DNA from: Fistularia commersonii
Taxonomy: Eukaryota > Chordata > Actinopteri > Syngnathiformes > Fistulariidae
Direction of reading: 5' to 3'
Length of the DNA: 64,000 bases
Assembly (NCBI GenBank): GCA_037954325.1
Contig: JBBMNZ010000015.1
Location: 5,002,001-5,066,000 of the forward strand
Shown here: positions 22,215 to 34,300 of the stretch, piece by piece
Numbering within the stretch: position 1 is the stretch's first letter
How the letters are laid out: each line of letters opens with the position of its first letter
Made by a program: the position numbers and the translations under genes
The notes under the pieces: generated by a model
Told to the model about the DNA's origin: nothing
The model's input: the letters and a program-made list of their open reading frames with translations, nothing else
The model's database searches: none

Positions 22215-24369
22215 TGGATGTTTTGATTGTGAAAAATATCTGGTACCCTGAGAGAAAAATGAGAAAACCTGCCCATTCAACTTTCTGTCCTTGAGTTAAG
22301 AGGTTGCTTTTGATTTTGTATATCTTAAATTCAGGAAATTAATTAACTCTACTTAATTATGTTCTTACTCATTTTCAACTGAAGAGCATTGTTACTGTAT
22401 TGTTTTCTTTTTTTTGTTGTTTTTCCCAGTTTCTTTATCATTTCATTTCACATCAACAAGTAGTGTGACTTTGAAGAGAAAGGCACATGAATGAGACATG
22501 ATGTGAAAAATGGAAAGTTTTATAAATCTATATACTTGGCAATAGCTAAGCTCTATTTATAGATACATTGAGTTAGATGCAATTGTTTTATGTGTGGTGT
22601 GTGTCTGTGCTTTTGTCTGATAAATTACAAACTGTAAGCATCTGAGTTTTTCTTTTGGGTGCTATCACCCCACTTGAGAGAATCTCATTAACATGGGCTC
22701 TAGTTTAGACTATCCCTCCTATAAAGGCCATTTTAAAGGATTTTCTACCCTGACAAGAACAATCTTTTTAGGAGTCTATCAGCAAACTGCTCTACCCACC
22801 AGCTCAAACTCTGTCATGCTGAAAAAAGTCAGCCTGTCTACCTCCACGAGGAGCAGGGTTGAGGTCTTGACAAGGTTACAGAGGAGCTTCTCTTTATTTA
22901 TCCACCTGAGCTCTGTCAAAGCCCCCTCCCATGCTCCTCCTCACCTCCTAGAATAGAGCGGGCTGCCTGAGCTGGCGGCCCTGATTAAACCTAACACATT
23001 TATCAGTTTCCAAGGCTATCATTATCCTTCTGGTGGAAGATGTGATTCCGCTTCTCCGGTTGACAGGTGTGGGGCAATTTTGAGATAATTTGAAATGACG
23101 GCTCTGTCACAAACTCCACCGTTACTGGCAGCTTCTTGACAAATAGGTTATAGTGGCCCATGTAGTCTTGGCCTGACAATGATAGAACACTTAAAAATTC
23201 ACATCCTCAAAATAGATAAGTACAACATATGGTAATCTTTGATCTTGTTCAAAAATTCAGATTTATACATATTTTTTTTTTCATTTAGTTTGGTCCAAGT
23301 CTCCAAAGTTTAATTGTTCATCTTTTACTACATTTCCCTGTTAGTCAGTAATATTCTACCTTTTGAGGAAATTACCAATTAACACATTTTATCAAATGGT
23401 AGCAAGTCATTTTCAGTAAAAATTTGGTAAAGTCCCTTTCAACATCCATTTTTAGGGTATATTATCACCTCCTAAACAATTTTCTAATCCTTGTTTGACA
23501 TTAACTGCAGATTGTTAACTGCCAACTACCCGATGTGTTTGCTTTTTCACAAATTGTGCAGAGATGTGACATTCTCATGTTCACCCCACTCTGATCCCTG
23601 CAATGTATCATTATTGTATTTATTTATTTATTTTATAAATCATATAACTGGTGGAAATTATTGTTTGCTTGTGTAATAAAATAATTATTTAATCATTGTA
23701 AGGCAGACTATTTGGTTTTATTTTATTTGTTGTTTGTTTGTTGGCAGTTACATTTTGTTGCAGTTCCCTGTCTGCTCATGTTTCTAGTGGTGAGTTTATT
23801 GCACCAACAATGTGATACTTTTTGCTTTGTCGTCTTTATTCCCATGTTAGCATTACACTGAGCTAGACTCTTCTGCTCTATGATGTATGTTATATGTAAC
23901 ATGTTTGCTGAAGGTTTGTGTAACCAGTAACAGTTTCTCAGCCCATCACACTCGTGGATTTGAATTAGTCCCTTTCAATTCTCCAAAGCTGATTGGCAAA
24001 AAAAAAAAAAAAAAAAAGTAACTTACTAACAACAGATAAATTATCAAAAATTCTATTAATATAATTATGTGACTTTTGAAATACTGATATATAATGATGC
24101 ATTAGAAGTTAGATATGTAAATGGTCCTACATGAGTGGGTTGTATAATTAGTTTCGGGTACTATTGTATTGACTGCCCAAAGTACCGGTAGGTGTGTGTG
24201 TGCATATGTGTGTTCTAATCTTCTGGAGTAACCCACTAAAGTTGTATACATCAGTACATCAGTTTAACCTTTTTTTTCTCTCTCGGAGTGTCTTATCTGT
24301 GCACTATTTATTTTGAGGAAGATTAAAAAAAATCCCTTCAAACACCATATTGCTGTCGGCAAAACCTGA
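22215..24369. other. unassigned DNA with a candidate conserved non-coding block
   Basis: No gene recognised. The part at about 22600-23165 is GC-balanced and free of simple repeats. It includes TTGACAGGTGTGG at 23060-23072, a MEIS/TGIF-like TGACAG core overlapping a T-box-like AGGTGTG. An A-run of about 18 lies at 24000-24017. Constraint cannot be shown from one sequence. Confidence 0.35.
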
Positions 24370-24490
24370 AATCAAAATCAGAATAATTTATTGATCCCTA
24401 GGGGGAAATTGCTTTCCATTGAAAGTTATTGCTTTCAGCTATGCCTCTGTATTTAGCTGGCGTGTGTGTGTGTGTGTGTAGGGGGGGGTT
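24370..24490 (-). repeat. LINE 3'-tail-type fragment and (GT)n
   Basis: AATCAAAATCAGAATAATTTATTGATCCCTAGGGGGAAATTG is the reverse complement of the short 3' tail found in L2/CR1-type LINEs (compare 17852-17880). A (GT)n run followed by a G-run lies at 24463-24488. Confidence 0.6.
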
Positions 24491-25344
24491 CAAATATTTC
24501 TCATCTGCGAGGGTGTTATTTGTTTCCATTCCATACATTTTAACAAATGAAATACTTAAAAAAAATTAAATATCATAACTTATTTATGGGCTTATTTATG
24601 TCGAAGTAAACCCACACTGCAAAATGTAGACACTGCCTGTGCATTTTCATACTTATCTTTGCATGTTGACTAAATTTTTTTTAGAAAAAAACATTTGGAA
24701 TCTAAGAATAAAAACACTTCTTTTGGGTTTGCAGAAATGGAGGCAGCCACTAAAGTGTCACTTTCTCCAGTGTCATACTTGCTGTAGAATTCTCTTTGAA
24801 CATCTCCACTGCATATAACAGCACTGCTGCTGTTTCATGTTTTTCTAATGTCACTCAGTCTGTGTTGCACCTGCAACTGAATTTGGCTGATACTTTAAGG
24901 GCTTTCAAAACATTTTTAATACTTTTCAGACAATTTATCAAATACTGTTTGATACGGTCTAATTGCTGGGTTATATTAAGAAGGCAAGGATATGGTATAT
25001 ATATTTCACAATATAAGTCCCCATAGTATTTACCCCCACAATAAATAAATACATAAATATTTTTTTTTATCTTGAATAAACACATAATAGGTATGCCCTG
25101 TCATCTGTATTGTATTGACCTAACTGCCCTCACAAGTTGTAATAGCTTTGCAAAATATAAAAGTAATATACACAATACAACACTTATTTGTATTGTCTAT
25201 GTAGACTGAGTGTCTAAAGACTGTTAGTTGAACCTCCTCGGTCAGCTATTTGTATCTACAAACCTCTGAGACACCACATGATATAACTTCATATAAACCC
25301 TTCCAGCTAACCTCTCAACTCTATAGTACGGCAGTGAAAATATA
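24491..25344. other. unassigned AT-rich DNA
   Basis: Nothing recognised. Short A/T homopolymers only. Confidence 0.45.
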
Positions 25345-26090
25345 CAATGGGCCAAAAAATATTTAGTCAGCCACCAATTAGCCAAGTTCTCCCACTTAAA
25401 AAGATGAAAGAAGCCCATAATATTCATCATATGTACGCTTCAACAATGAAAGACAGAATGGGAAAAGGAAATCTAGAAAATGAACGAATTTGATTAATTT
25501 ATTTGCAAATTGTGGTGGAAAATAAGCATTTGGTCACCTAAAAACAAGCAAGATTTCTAGCTCTCACAGACCTGTAACATCTTTTTTAGGAGGCTCCTTA
25601 GTCCTCCACACGTTGCCTGCATTAATGCCAACTGTTTGAGCTGGTTATCAGTATAAAAACACTTGTCCACAACCTCAAACACTCACTCCAAATGCCACTA
25701 TGGCCAAAACCAAAGAGCTCTCAAAGGATACCAGAAAAAAATTGTATACCTGCACCAGGCTGGCAAGACTGAATCTGCAATAGGTTTGTAGCTTGGTGTA
25801 AAGAAATCAACTCTGGCAGTGATTATTGGAAAATGGAAGAAATACCAGTCCACTGGTATTCTCCCTCAATCTGGGGCTCCACACAAGATCTCACCCTGTT
25901 GTGTCACAATGATCACAAGAACGGTGAGCAAAAATCCCAGAACCACATGGGGAGACCTAGTGAATGACCTGCAGAGAGCTGTGACCAAAGTAACTAAGGC
26001 TACTATCAATAACACACTACTCAGCCAGGGACTCAAATCCTGCTGAGCCAGACATGTCCCCTTGCTTAAACCAGTACATGTCCATGTCCA
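25345..26090 (+). mobile_element. Tc1-type transposon, 5' half only
   Basis: The left end CAATGGGCCAAAAAATATTTAG starts after TATA at 25341-25344, as expected for a TA target. It is followed by the terminal-repeat block TTCTCCCACTTAAAAAGATG and a promoter-like TATAAAA near 25650. The transposase starts at ATG 25700 (MAKTKELSKDTR). After frameshifts it gives IIGKWKKYQ and LPQSGAPHKISP (paired helix-turn-helix region) and NPRTTWGDLVNDLQ. The similarity stops near 26088, where an RTE LINE begins. The catalytic domain and right terminal repeat are absent. It belongs to the same subfamily as 47590-49001. Confidence 0.9.
25700..26046 (+). pseudogene. Tc1-type transposase N-terminal fragment
   Basis: Starts MAKTKELSKDT, loses frame after about 12 codons (one base missing in an A-run at 25735-25741), and resumes as VIIGKWKKYQSTGILPQSGA from about 25819. 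It ends at TGA 26044-26046, after SQGLKSC. The DNA-binding helix-turn-helix region is represented; the DDE catalytic triad is not. Confidence 0.85.
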
Positions 26091-26704
26091 TTCTGCATAT
26101 CCCCTGCATTTTTAAAAATGGGCACCAGCACACTTCGTCTCCGTTCTTCAGGCATCTACTCACTCTCTAAGATCCTGTTGAGTAAACTAGTCAGATACTC
26201 TACCATTGTCTCTCCCAGACACTTCCACACCTCCACAGGTATGTCAACAGGGCCAACTGCCTTTCCACTCTTCATCCTCTTCAATGCCTTCCTCACGTCA
26301 CTTTTACTAATCTGTTCTATTTTGTGGTCTACAATAGTCACCTCTTCTATTCTTCCCCTCTTTCATTTTCTACATCCATCAGCTCTTCAAAGTACTCTTT
26401 TAACCCTCCTATCACTCTTCTAGCATCAATACATTTCATATCATGTCAATACATTTCCCCCCTCTGTCCTTAATTACTCAGACCTGTTAAACATCCCTCC
26501 CGTCTTTATATCTGTTTCGCCATCCTGTATAGATCATTCTCTCCCTCCTTACTGTCCAACAGAGCAAAAAAGTCATCGTATTCCCTTTATTTTGCCTTCG
26601 CTACCTCTATCTTTACCATACGTTGAATATCATTGTACTCTCGTCTGTTCTCTTCAGCCCCCTCAGTGTCCCACTTCTTCTTTAACTGCTTTCTCTGTAT
26701 ATAC
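26091..26704 (-). mobile_element. RTE-type LINE copy A, first part (reverse transcriptase N-terminal and linker region)
   Basis: Read on the minus strand, 26341-26156 encodes KIEQISKSDVRKALKRMKSG, GKAVGPVDIPVEVWK and TSLLNRILESE. These stand at the start of the reverse transcriptase in RTE (BovB/Rex3-like) elements. The part above 26341 corresponds to the linker between endonuclease and polymerase. The copy is cut at its 3' side (near 26091), where a Tc1 element adjoins, and on the other side by the hAT insertion at 26705. It continues at 28288-29448. Confidence 0.9.
26697..26704. repeat. left target-site duplication of the hAT element
   Basis: GTATATAC, partner of GTATATGT at 28288-28295 (6 of 8 identical). 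Other RTE copies read CTGTATATACTCCTGCACTTCC at this place, so removing the insert restores the LINE. Confidence 0.85.
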
Positions 26705-28287
26705 CAGTGGTGGGCCGTCAGGGCCTGCAAGGCCTTCTTTGCTGGCCTAAAAAAATATCTGAATGACAAACGTTAATTATGTTTTGTCCATGAATACTTA
26801 TTTGATAATTCCAAACAGTCTGTTCACTTCCTTTCATAGCTTTTCTCCTGGTTGTGCCGCTTTCAGACATACACCTTCATATTAACCAATCACATTCCAG
26901 CCATAATCTGTTGTCAGGCAGGGTCAAAGTCAAAGGAATCTGCCTGTGGACGGGAGGGGGGGGCTGCACAATCAGTTCTGCAAGCCCTTTACGCAAATAA
27001 TTAGTGTTGATGACGCTATTGCTTCAACCAATCAGATTTTGAGTTGGCGCCATCAAAACCTTCTAGCAGGCTACAGCAATGTCAGCGTATTCACACCCTC
27101 TGATTGCATAGTCAGAGAGTAGACAAGTGTATTAGCGAGGAGAAGTGTACTAGCCAGCTGCGAACAGAAATATAGTTGTGTTTGTTTGATATTGGTATTG
27201 TCAACCCACAATGGCTGCAGGAGAAGAAACTGATTTGGTTGCCTATAAACTGTTAAAGCTGTTTTCTAGATGGAGTTTTGAAGAAAAGCTGGACATGTAA
27301 AGAAAGGTCGGGTAACTCCCAAGCTAGCGAACCTGTCACAACCAGGAAAAGGATTTGTGCAACATTTTCAAGCCACGAACTATGACCGGTACCCCTGGCT
27401 CACAGGCTCCGAGGTACACTGCAAATTGTATTGCTGGGAGTGCTTGGAGCTGAAGCACATGGATAATCTGTACCACAGAATGAAAGAACTCTGTTTGAGG
27501 AAAGGAAGGAGGATGGATTTTGTCTACAAATGATCAGATCTTGGTGAGTAAAATGCTGCTATTTTCCTTAATACTGAAAGCTTATAAGGTTATTATTGGT
27601 ATTTATGTGTCGGAGCTGTTTGCTATAAAGGTGTTTATTGTGGCTTCTGTCCGTTTTTGTGGCTGCCGCCACGCGACCAGTCTCCGTGGGTTGAGATTTC
27701 ATTCAAGGAAAAACGTCATAATGGTCAGGAACTGATCAAACAAGAATGGTTTATTCAAAGTCGGGAAATACACTTACGAGATGTCCCGGGCCAGAGATAT
27801 CTCGGGCTAAAATGAATGTCACCCCAAGAGGATCGGTCACCTTCTCTGCAAACCTGCTGAGACGTTTCCAGCAGATGTGCAGGTGAGGAGGTTCTGGCCC
27901 CGAGCTGAGGAGGCGTGGTCATTTTATACCATCGCCTCAACGGTTGGGTTTATTTCCTAATAAGGACTTATTTTTACTCACTCTTGGAATTTGGGCACTT
28001 TGGGTGCCGGGCCGCGTCCTGGACAAAGCCACGGGGTGCGCGATCGATTATGCACGGGGGTGTCAGTGAAAGAGTACAGAGTTGGGCATCCCTTTGTCGT
28101 CACGTGATGTGCTCCTGCGGGTGAATTTTAGCATTACACGAGTTATCTATCTGCGATGCACCCCTCTTTATACTGCATTTCTGCATAATAATTTTTTTTT
28201 TTTTTAAGCCATAAACTAATTATTGGGGGGTGGATTGATTTGGAGCACCACTTAAGGCCTAGGTGGGAAATACACGGCCCGCCACTG
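26705..28287 (+). mobile_element. hAT-superfamily DNA transposon nested in RTE copy A
   Basis: Termini are CAGTGGTGGGCCGT on the left and, inverted, CAGTGGCGGGCCGT on the right: 13 of 14 bases match. The flanking 8-bp target duplication is the hAT signature. A remnant of the transposase N-terminus is present: MAAGEETDLVAYKLLK from ATG 27211, stop at 27298. A second frame at 27303-27533 has HFQATNYDRYPWLTGSEVHC then CKLYCWEC, a TTF-type zinc-finger found at the start of such transposases. The catalytic and dimerisation regions are absent, so it is non-autonomous. A CpG-richer stretch at 27733-28130 is unlike the rest and may be a further insertion. Confidence 0.9.
27211..27533 (+). pseudogene. 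hAT transposase N-terminal fragment with TTF-type zinc finger
   Basis: The first frame is 29 codons (27211-27300). A one- or two-base shift then leads into a 76-codon frame ending at TGA 27531. The WLTGSE motif and the cysteine set C-x3-C-x2-C in HCKLYCWEC mark the zinc finger. After WECL the family resemblance stops, marking an internal deletion or a junction. Confidence 0.75.
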
Positions 28288-29448
28288 GTATATGTTACTG
28301 CACTTCCCCATTCCACCACCAAATCTCTTTATCTACTTTCCTTCTAGATGACACACCAAGTGCTCTCCTACCTGTCTCCCTGATAACATTAGCTGTAGTT
28401 GTCCAATCATCTGGAAGCTCTCCCTGACCACCCAGAGTCTTTCTCAACTCCTCCCTGAAAACCATACAACACTCCTCCCATTTGAGCTTTCACAACTTTG
28501 TCCTCTGCTTTTGTCGTCTTGATGTTCCTTTTCACCAGAGCCTTCCAACAAAACACCCTATGCTGCCTGGCTATGCAGTCACCTACAACTACTTTGCAGT
28601 CAGTGATCACGATCAGTTATAAAAAATGTAGTCTACCTGTTTGCTCCTATTTTTGCTCTTATAAGTTACCCTACGGTCCTGTCTTTTGTGGAAAAAAAGT
28701 GTTCATTACAGTCATTTCCACCCTTTTTGCAAAATCTACCACTATATGTCCCTCTGCGTTCATATCTTGTATACCAAATCTGCCCATCACTTCTTCATCC
28801 CCTCTATTGCCTGCACCAATATGCCCATTGGCGTCTGCACCAATTACCACTCTCTCATCTTTGGGGATATTCTGCATCACTTTATCTAACTCATTCCAGA
28901 AATTCTTCTCCTCAAACTCCCATCCCACCTGCAGGGCATAGCCACTGACAACACTGAGCATTACACCTTCAATTTCCAGTTTCAGAATCATTAATCTATT
29001 TCCGTTTCTCTTCTTGTCAGTACCATGATAGTACAACTTAGTCTGCTCCTGAGCTTTTAGCCTTACTACCTATCCACCTCATCTCCTGAACACACAGTAT
29101 ATCCAATTTCCTTCTCTGCATAATGTCAACCAACTCTATCTTTTCCTGTCATAGTACCGATATTCAAAGTCCCTACTCTCAGTCCCAGTCTCTTGCCTTT
29201 CCTCTTCTCTCTCTATTTCCGAAGACGCCTTCCTCCTCTCCTTCTTCGACCTACAGTAGCCTGGTTTCCATTAGTTCCCTGGAGGTCAACGATACCAATG
29301 GCAATCGTTGTTCACCCGGGCTTCGACCAATCCAATATGATCTGGTTATTAGGTTTGATACGCATGTTACAGACTCTAGATTCTGCATTTATCCGGACTT
29401 GGGACCAGCTCAGGGAGACAGCAGCCCGTGCCCCCCTGAAGCTGCATT
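28288..29448 (-). mobile_element. RTE-type LINE copy A, second part (endonuclease and 5' UTR)
   Basis: Minus-strand continuation of copy A. Coding motifs from 5' to 3' of the element are an endonuclease region (28671-29036) with MYYHGTDKKRNG, VVIGADANGHIG and EEVMGRFGIQ, then DCKVVVGDCIARQHR near 28600 and a TTKAEDKVVKAQM region. The 5' UTR occupies about 29060-29448. It ends at GCTGCA(TT) like copy C, suggesting both retain the true element start. The right flank GTATATGT at 28288-28295 is the second copy of the hAT target duplication. Confidence 0.9.
28671..29036 (-). pseudogene. apurinic-type endonuclease domain of RTE copy A
   Basis: This 121-codon frame is the best-preserved coding stretch in the window. 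It contains LKLEIEGVMLSVVSGYALQ (beta-strand core), then VVIGADANGHIG, equivalent to the conserved GDxN catalytic segment, and VVDFAKRVEMTVMNTFF. The family uses this domain to nick target DNA and prime reverse transcription. The frame ends prematurely at FFPQKTGP where the intact protein would continue. Confidence 0.85.
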
Positions 29449-32261
29449 CTGTCCAGAGGCATGGCCTTATAGATTTATGCAATGGCGTAACAGTAACCTG
29501 AGACACATTCTCTCTTTAATTTATGCCAAACAGCAGAGCAGAAGTGAGAATGACAGTGGTTATCTAATTATTACCTTCTCTATAGCCTCCTAGAAACAAG
29601 ATTCTTGCAATTAAACAAATTAAATTCACCAACATACTCAGAGTTTGCTTACCCAGTAAGCAGAAATTGTGTGCTGCAGCAATAATACATTTGAATGTGT
29701 TTGTAGACATAAGTGGGTAGCCAGACACACATTGTGAGACTAACGTATTTCTTACATTCTAAGACATTTGTCAAACGTTAGCTTTTAATACCATCACAGA
29801 CAAGCTCTGAACCTCTTTCACATAGTAATATAGGATCAGTTGCAGAGAAAATAAGTCAAGTCAATAGGCCAATATGGTCAAGCATCACAAATTGACAAAG
29901 TTCTGATTTGAGGAGGAATTCATTGTCTACCTATTGTTGAGACTAGCCAGGTGATATGTGTCAAAGTAGCCAGCCAAACGCAGTGCACTGTAAATGGCTA
30001 TTGATTTACGTTCAAAGTTGAGTGGCAAATAAAGCCCGTTAATGGTTTTGGAGCTTCAAGCTTGATGTGCTGAGGAGTGTTAGACTTCCTTTCTATATCT
30101 TCTGGCTTATTCCGAAGCGTCAACTCTACTCAATCAGAATTGTGCAATTATTAACAAAAATCTGTCTAATTGAATTTATGTCATAACTACAACATGACTG
30201 AAAACAAGAAGAAATGGAGTGAAATGATGAACCTTCGTTCTGACCATACATGTTTGTAGTCCCGTTGGTGATGTTAGGCAGTCTGACCTAGCAATGAAGA
30301 AGAAGCCTGGCAAGTGTCATTTACACTACACTTGCTGTGTAGAAGGTCCAGGGTGAAGCCGTGAATCTTTTTTTTTTTCTCTGCGTGTCAGGCAGATGAA
30401 GTGTTTAGATTGCGGCTTGAAGTGTACAAGAACGTTTATTATTATAAGCCAGTAGAGAGCAGAAATTACAAAAGGAGCTGAAATAAACACCATAACCAGA
30501 GGGCCAGAAAAGTCTGACATAAAGAAAAGAAATGTGTAAAAAAAGAGTGTTTGGATATTATTTGATCATCTTTTTGTTTGAATACATTTTGTTCATTTTA
30601 ATACTGACAAAAATGGGCATTTAAGAAACCATTTACTATCAACGAATCATTTTTCAGAAAAAAATCTGAAAGAAAATCTGAAAAAAATTAAATCTGTTTA
30701 TGTATTAAGCACGGATATGAAGTGCTGCTCTGTAAAATGTAGCTTTGCTTTGGTCATTCCTATTGAGAGACGGCCATTTCATGGATATTTTGAAAACAAA
30801 TTGCAGGTGTAAATAGTTTGGCAGAGCAATTGAGTGTAACTCCTACAAAATAAAATTATTTATTTGTACAAGTGCCAAGGGAAAAGCATATGCAAAGATT
30901 TGACATCTGATAAGTGCTATAGGGGTGAAGATAACCTTGAGAGCAGGTGGAGGTGGCCCAAAATTTGTGCATCAGCCACACTTTGTTGTAGTTCCATCTT
31001 CACTTTTTAAATGGAAAACATGTTCAGGACAAAAAAAGGTTAAATAACAAATTCCATCATTTCTTAAAAAAAAAAAAAATGTTTTTGAGCAAAATGCACT
31101 AAGGAGTCTCATCACTTTATTAATTTATCCGTCCACCTTTTTGGGTTTTATTATATGGAAATAAATTAATAATGGTATGATATTTCAATATCCACTATCA
31201 AAAAGAAAGTTTGGGCTGATTCAGATTGCTACTGTAGCCTTGTTTTCTCATTTTTCTCTGGAAATCTTTGTTTAACTTTCTATTTCATAGCCACTCATTA
31301 AGTGTACCTTTTTTTTTTTTTAAATACAACAAAAGCTGTATAAATAGACCTTGATTCAATAACCTCTCCCCTATTTGAGTCCATAAAACTTTGAATTTTC
31401 AACAAAACCCTGTATGATCATATAGAATGTGTTACATATTTAATTTACATTCTTTGGAAGAGGATTGGATGTTGTGCTCAAACAAGTAAAATGCAGTAAT
31501 AATGCAATAAATTTGTGTTACCTGTTCTACAGTGTTTTTTTTGTTGACATAAAAAAGATATCCGTGTTGCATTGGGATGTAAAGGTAAAAGTGACACTGA
31601 AAGTTTTTTTTAAACCTGTAGATTTAGGGAATAATGGAGATTGTCTAAAAAGACAAGTTGTTGTTACTCTTGGCAATGGTGGTTTGCATCTTTCCCTCAT
31701 GCCTGAGTTCTGTCAGCTGTCTTCATTCTGCAATTCTCACCCAATGTTAGAATTTGACCCTGTACATGTAGGATAATAAGTATGAATAATGAATGCATGG
31801 ACAGTGAAATATATCTGTATGTTTTAAAGCCGTGGACAACTCAAAAGGTCGGTACGAGATGAAATCTCTTGAGATAATCCTCCAAAGTGTATTTTTCAAA
31901 GAGGTGTTTCCTTTATGTCAAGTTTCATCGCATTTCTCTTTTCCAGAGTATTTGCTTTCATCCCCTTGATATTATATCATTAACATGCTTTGCTGTAAAA
32001 ACCAGCCTGTAATTGCTATTCCCTGGCAGCTTATAGGCAACCAGGTATATGTTTTCCCCATACATTATTCAATTGTATTTGTAATTTCTAGAGTCCTATT
32101 GTATTATGTTTTGCACAAAAGCTTATTGTGTGTGCTGGGTGTGCTTTCCCATATTGAAAGCAAGCTTTGTATGCAATGGTTCGATTCATGATTTCCAATC
32201 AATTACTGATTCTGTTACAGACCAGCCCTTTTTAAAATTTATTTTGAAAAATACTTTTTCA
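29449..32261. other. unassigned AT-rich intergenic DNA
   Basis: No gene or repeat recognised. Homopolymers at 31064-31079 and 31310-31322. A 103-codon frame at 31465-31776 shows no family resemblance. Confidence 0.45.
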
Positions 32262-32312
32262 GTGGGGGCAGCACAGTGGTGCAGTGATTAGCGCTTCGGC
32301 CTCCCAGTAATG
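32262..32312 (+). repeat. head fragment of the fish-type interspersed repeat
   Basis: GGGGGCAGCACAGTGGTGCAGTGATTAGCGCTTCGGCCTC is the well-conserved start of the family. The remainder is absent. Confidence 0.75.
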
Positions 32313-34204
32313 TTTTCAAAATGTTTTCAATTCTGCTATGCAAAGTAGAAATATTCATTACATTAGCATCCACTGAAAGTTTCTGCTTCTCATTGAGGCA
32401 TTATCTTTTGAAAAATAAAACTTTATGATTTGCAATGTACTTCATAGTGCCATTTTTTGCAGCACTGCACGCTTGGTCCAGGGAGAGAAGGAAGTCCATC
32501 TGCCAAGATTTCCTTATTGGTTCTCTATCCTAATTCGGTAACACACTGTTTTTTCTTTGTTTTGTTTTTCTCTAGTAATATTGTGCAAGTTCAGAAAGAG
32601 GCTATTGAAAGTTATCAAAGCCCTCTACAAAATACTGTTTCCCAATTATTTAAATGATGAATGTTTAAAAAAAGTGGTGGATTTATAAATACATCTCTGT
32701 AAATCGTATAGTAAAAGCAATTGGCACAAATATCGAATGCTTAACCTCTAGTGCAGAGGAACAAGTAAGGACCATAACTAGTTGTTATTGCCAATATTCA
32801 TCTTGTTGTAATATATTGCTATTTCACAGCATGTCACATACTGTCTTAGAGAGCCCAGACCTTAGATTTTTTTTCTAATGTTTTTCATACATTTATTTTT
32901 TTTAACAATTGTCTGGACTATCAAATGCGCTTGTTAGCTTTGCTGACTAACACTCTTCACATTAACTTCTGTTGACAACATTTCAATGATATTGCACCGT
33001 ATATTTGCCTTTTGAGCTCAGTCACACAGAAAAGGTTAATCATGTTTCAGCAAATGGTCTACATTTGAACAGCACTTTCACAGACCATTGGCTATTCCAA
33101 GCAATATTGCAAAAATGTGACAAGCCTCCCTTAGCTCAAAGATGTTAGCTGGTTTGGTTATCCTGCCCCCATTACCTCTCTGCATGCTTGAGAGTGACTG
33201 TCATGTAAGCCCATATAAGGCAGCGGTATTTTACCTGTTATTCTCATTTTAGGAGGTTCTGGCCTAGAATGCATCCGCAGCTTGAGAGATGACTTGATTG
33301 CTTCGTAGGCATTTCATGGATGAATCGGGAAGCAGGGCGATTGGATAAGCCTGTGGATGTGAGTTAGTTTGGCAGGAAATTGTTGAGACCATGTGAGGAT
33401 CTCCAAAACTACCAAAAGTATTGTGAGTGGTGGCCTCGGTAAATGCCTATAAAAACTGATCAAAGGAAGAAAATATTGAAAACTATTAACATGGTCATGG
33501 ATTTTAAAACCTGCCTCCGTTCCCTTCTAATTATTCATGAGGAATTACATTGAAAAAAAAAAAAAGGGTTTTCTTGATGAAACACCAGGTGTCCTACCTG
33601 TGTTTTCTCATGACTAACTCTACATGATCATGGACTGACAGATATGCCACCAGGGAGTGATTAACACATGTTTCTTCGTTCAGTAAAATCAATTTATAAT
33701 ATTTCGACAATAAATGGAAAAAAAAGAATAAATTGACAAAAAATGTACTTTTTACATTCGTATGTCTTCATAGAGAAAGAGTTTTGTCACTTCATGGAAA
33801 AGATGAACACTACGAGAGTAAACTGGATGGTAACAGAGCTGCATGCTTTGGAAACCTCGGTGTGAAACTGTGGGTTTAAGTAGCAGCAGGAGGAGACTGC
33901 TGGCTGAGATCTGGATTAACAGGCTTGATTCGGCCAACACAGCAGCTGTCAAGGAGCTGCAGGGACTCCACACAATATAAGTCCAGCCGTGGCACACAAA
34001 CAAGCATATGAGAGCACAAATTTCCAGTATCAATGTTTTGGGTTTCTTTATTCATCTAATTTCTTAATGTCTCTGTCTGGGTGGGAACTCTGTCTGTGTG
34101 TGTGTGTGATTAAGAATTTGGACAGACAGTATGATACTCTGTCATATATGAAACAATTATAGTTGAGATCCATTGATTTGATATTTTTGTTATCTATATC
34201 ACAT
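32313..34204. other. unassigned DNA with a possible constrained block
   Basis: No gene. About 33050-33105 looks like the inverted tail of a SINE-type repeat (AATGGTCTACATTTGAACAGCACTTTC). The block 33120-33560 is unique-looking and includes CCTTCTAATTATTCATGAGG, with homeodomain-type TAATTA cores. This is only a candidate for conserved non-coding DNA. An A-run lies at 33553-33565. Confidence 0.35.
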
Positions 34205-34300
34205 GACTAATCAGAATCAGAGAAAATAAGTTCCTCAGAGGAGATTGGAGGGAACACAGGGTAGTATAGCATCCTAGCAGATCCAATATCTATATATAGA
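34205..34300 (-). repeat. LINE 3'-tail-type fragment
   Basis: AATCAGAATCAGAGAAAATAAG and GGAGGGAACACAGGGTAG parallel 4105-4170, both being inverted 3' tails of an L2/CR1-type family. Confidence 0.5.

Noticed and set aside
29123..29593. 156-codon plus-strand open frame
   Set aside because: Antisense shadow of the RTE copy A 5' UTR, which runs on the minus strand.
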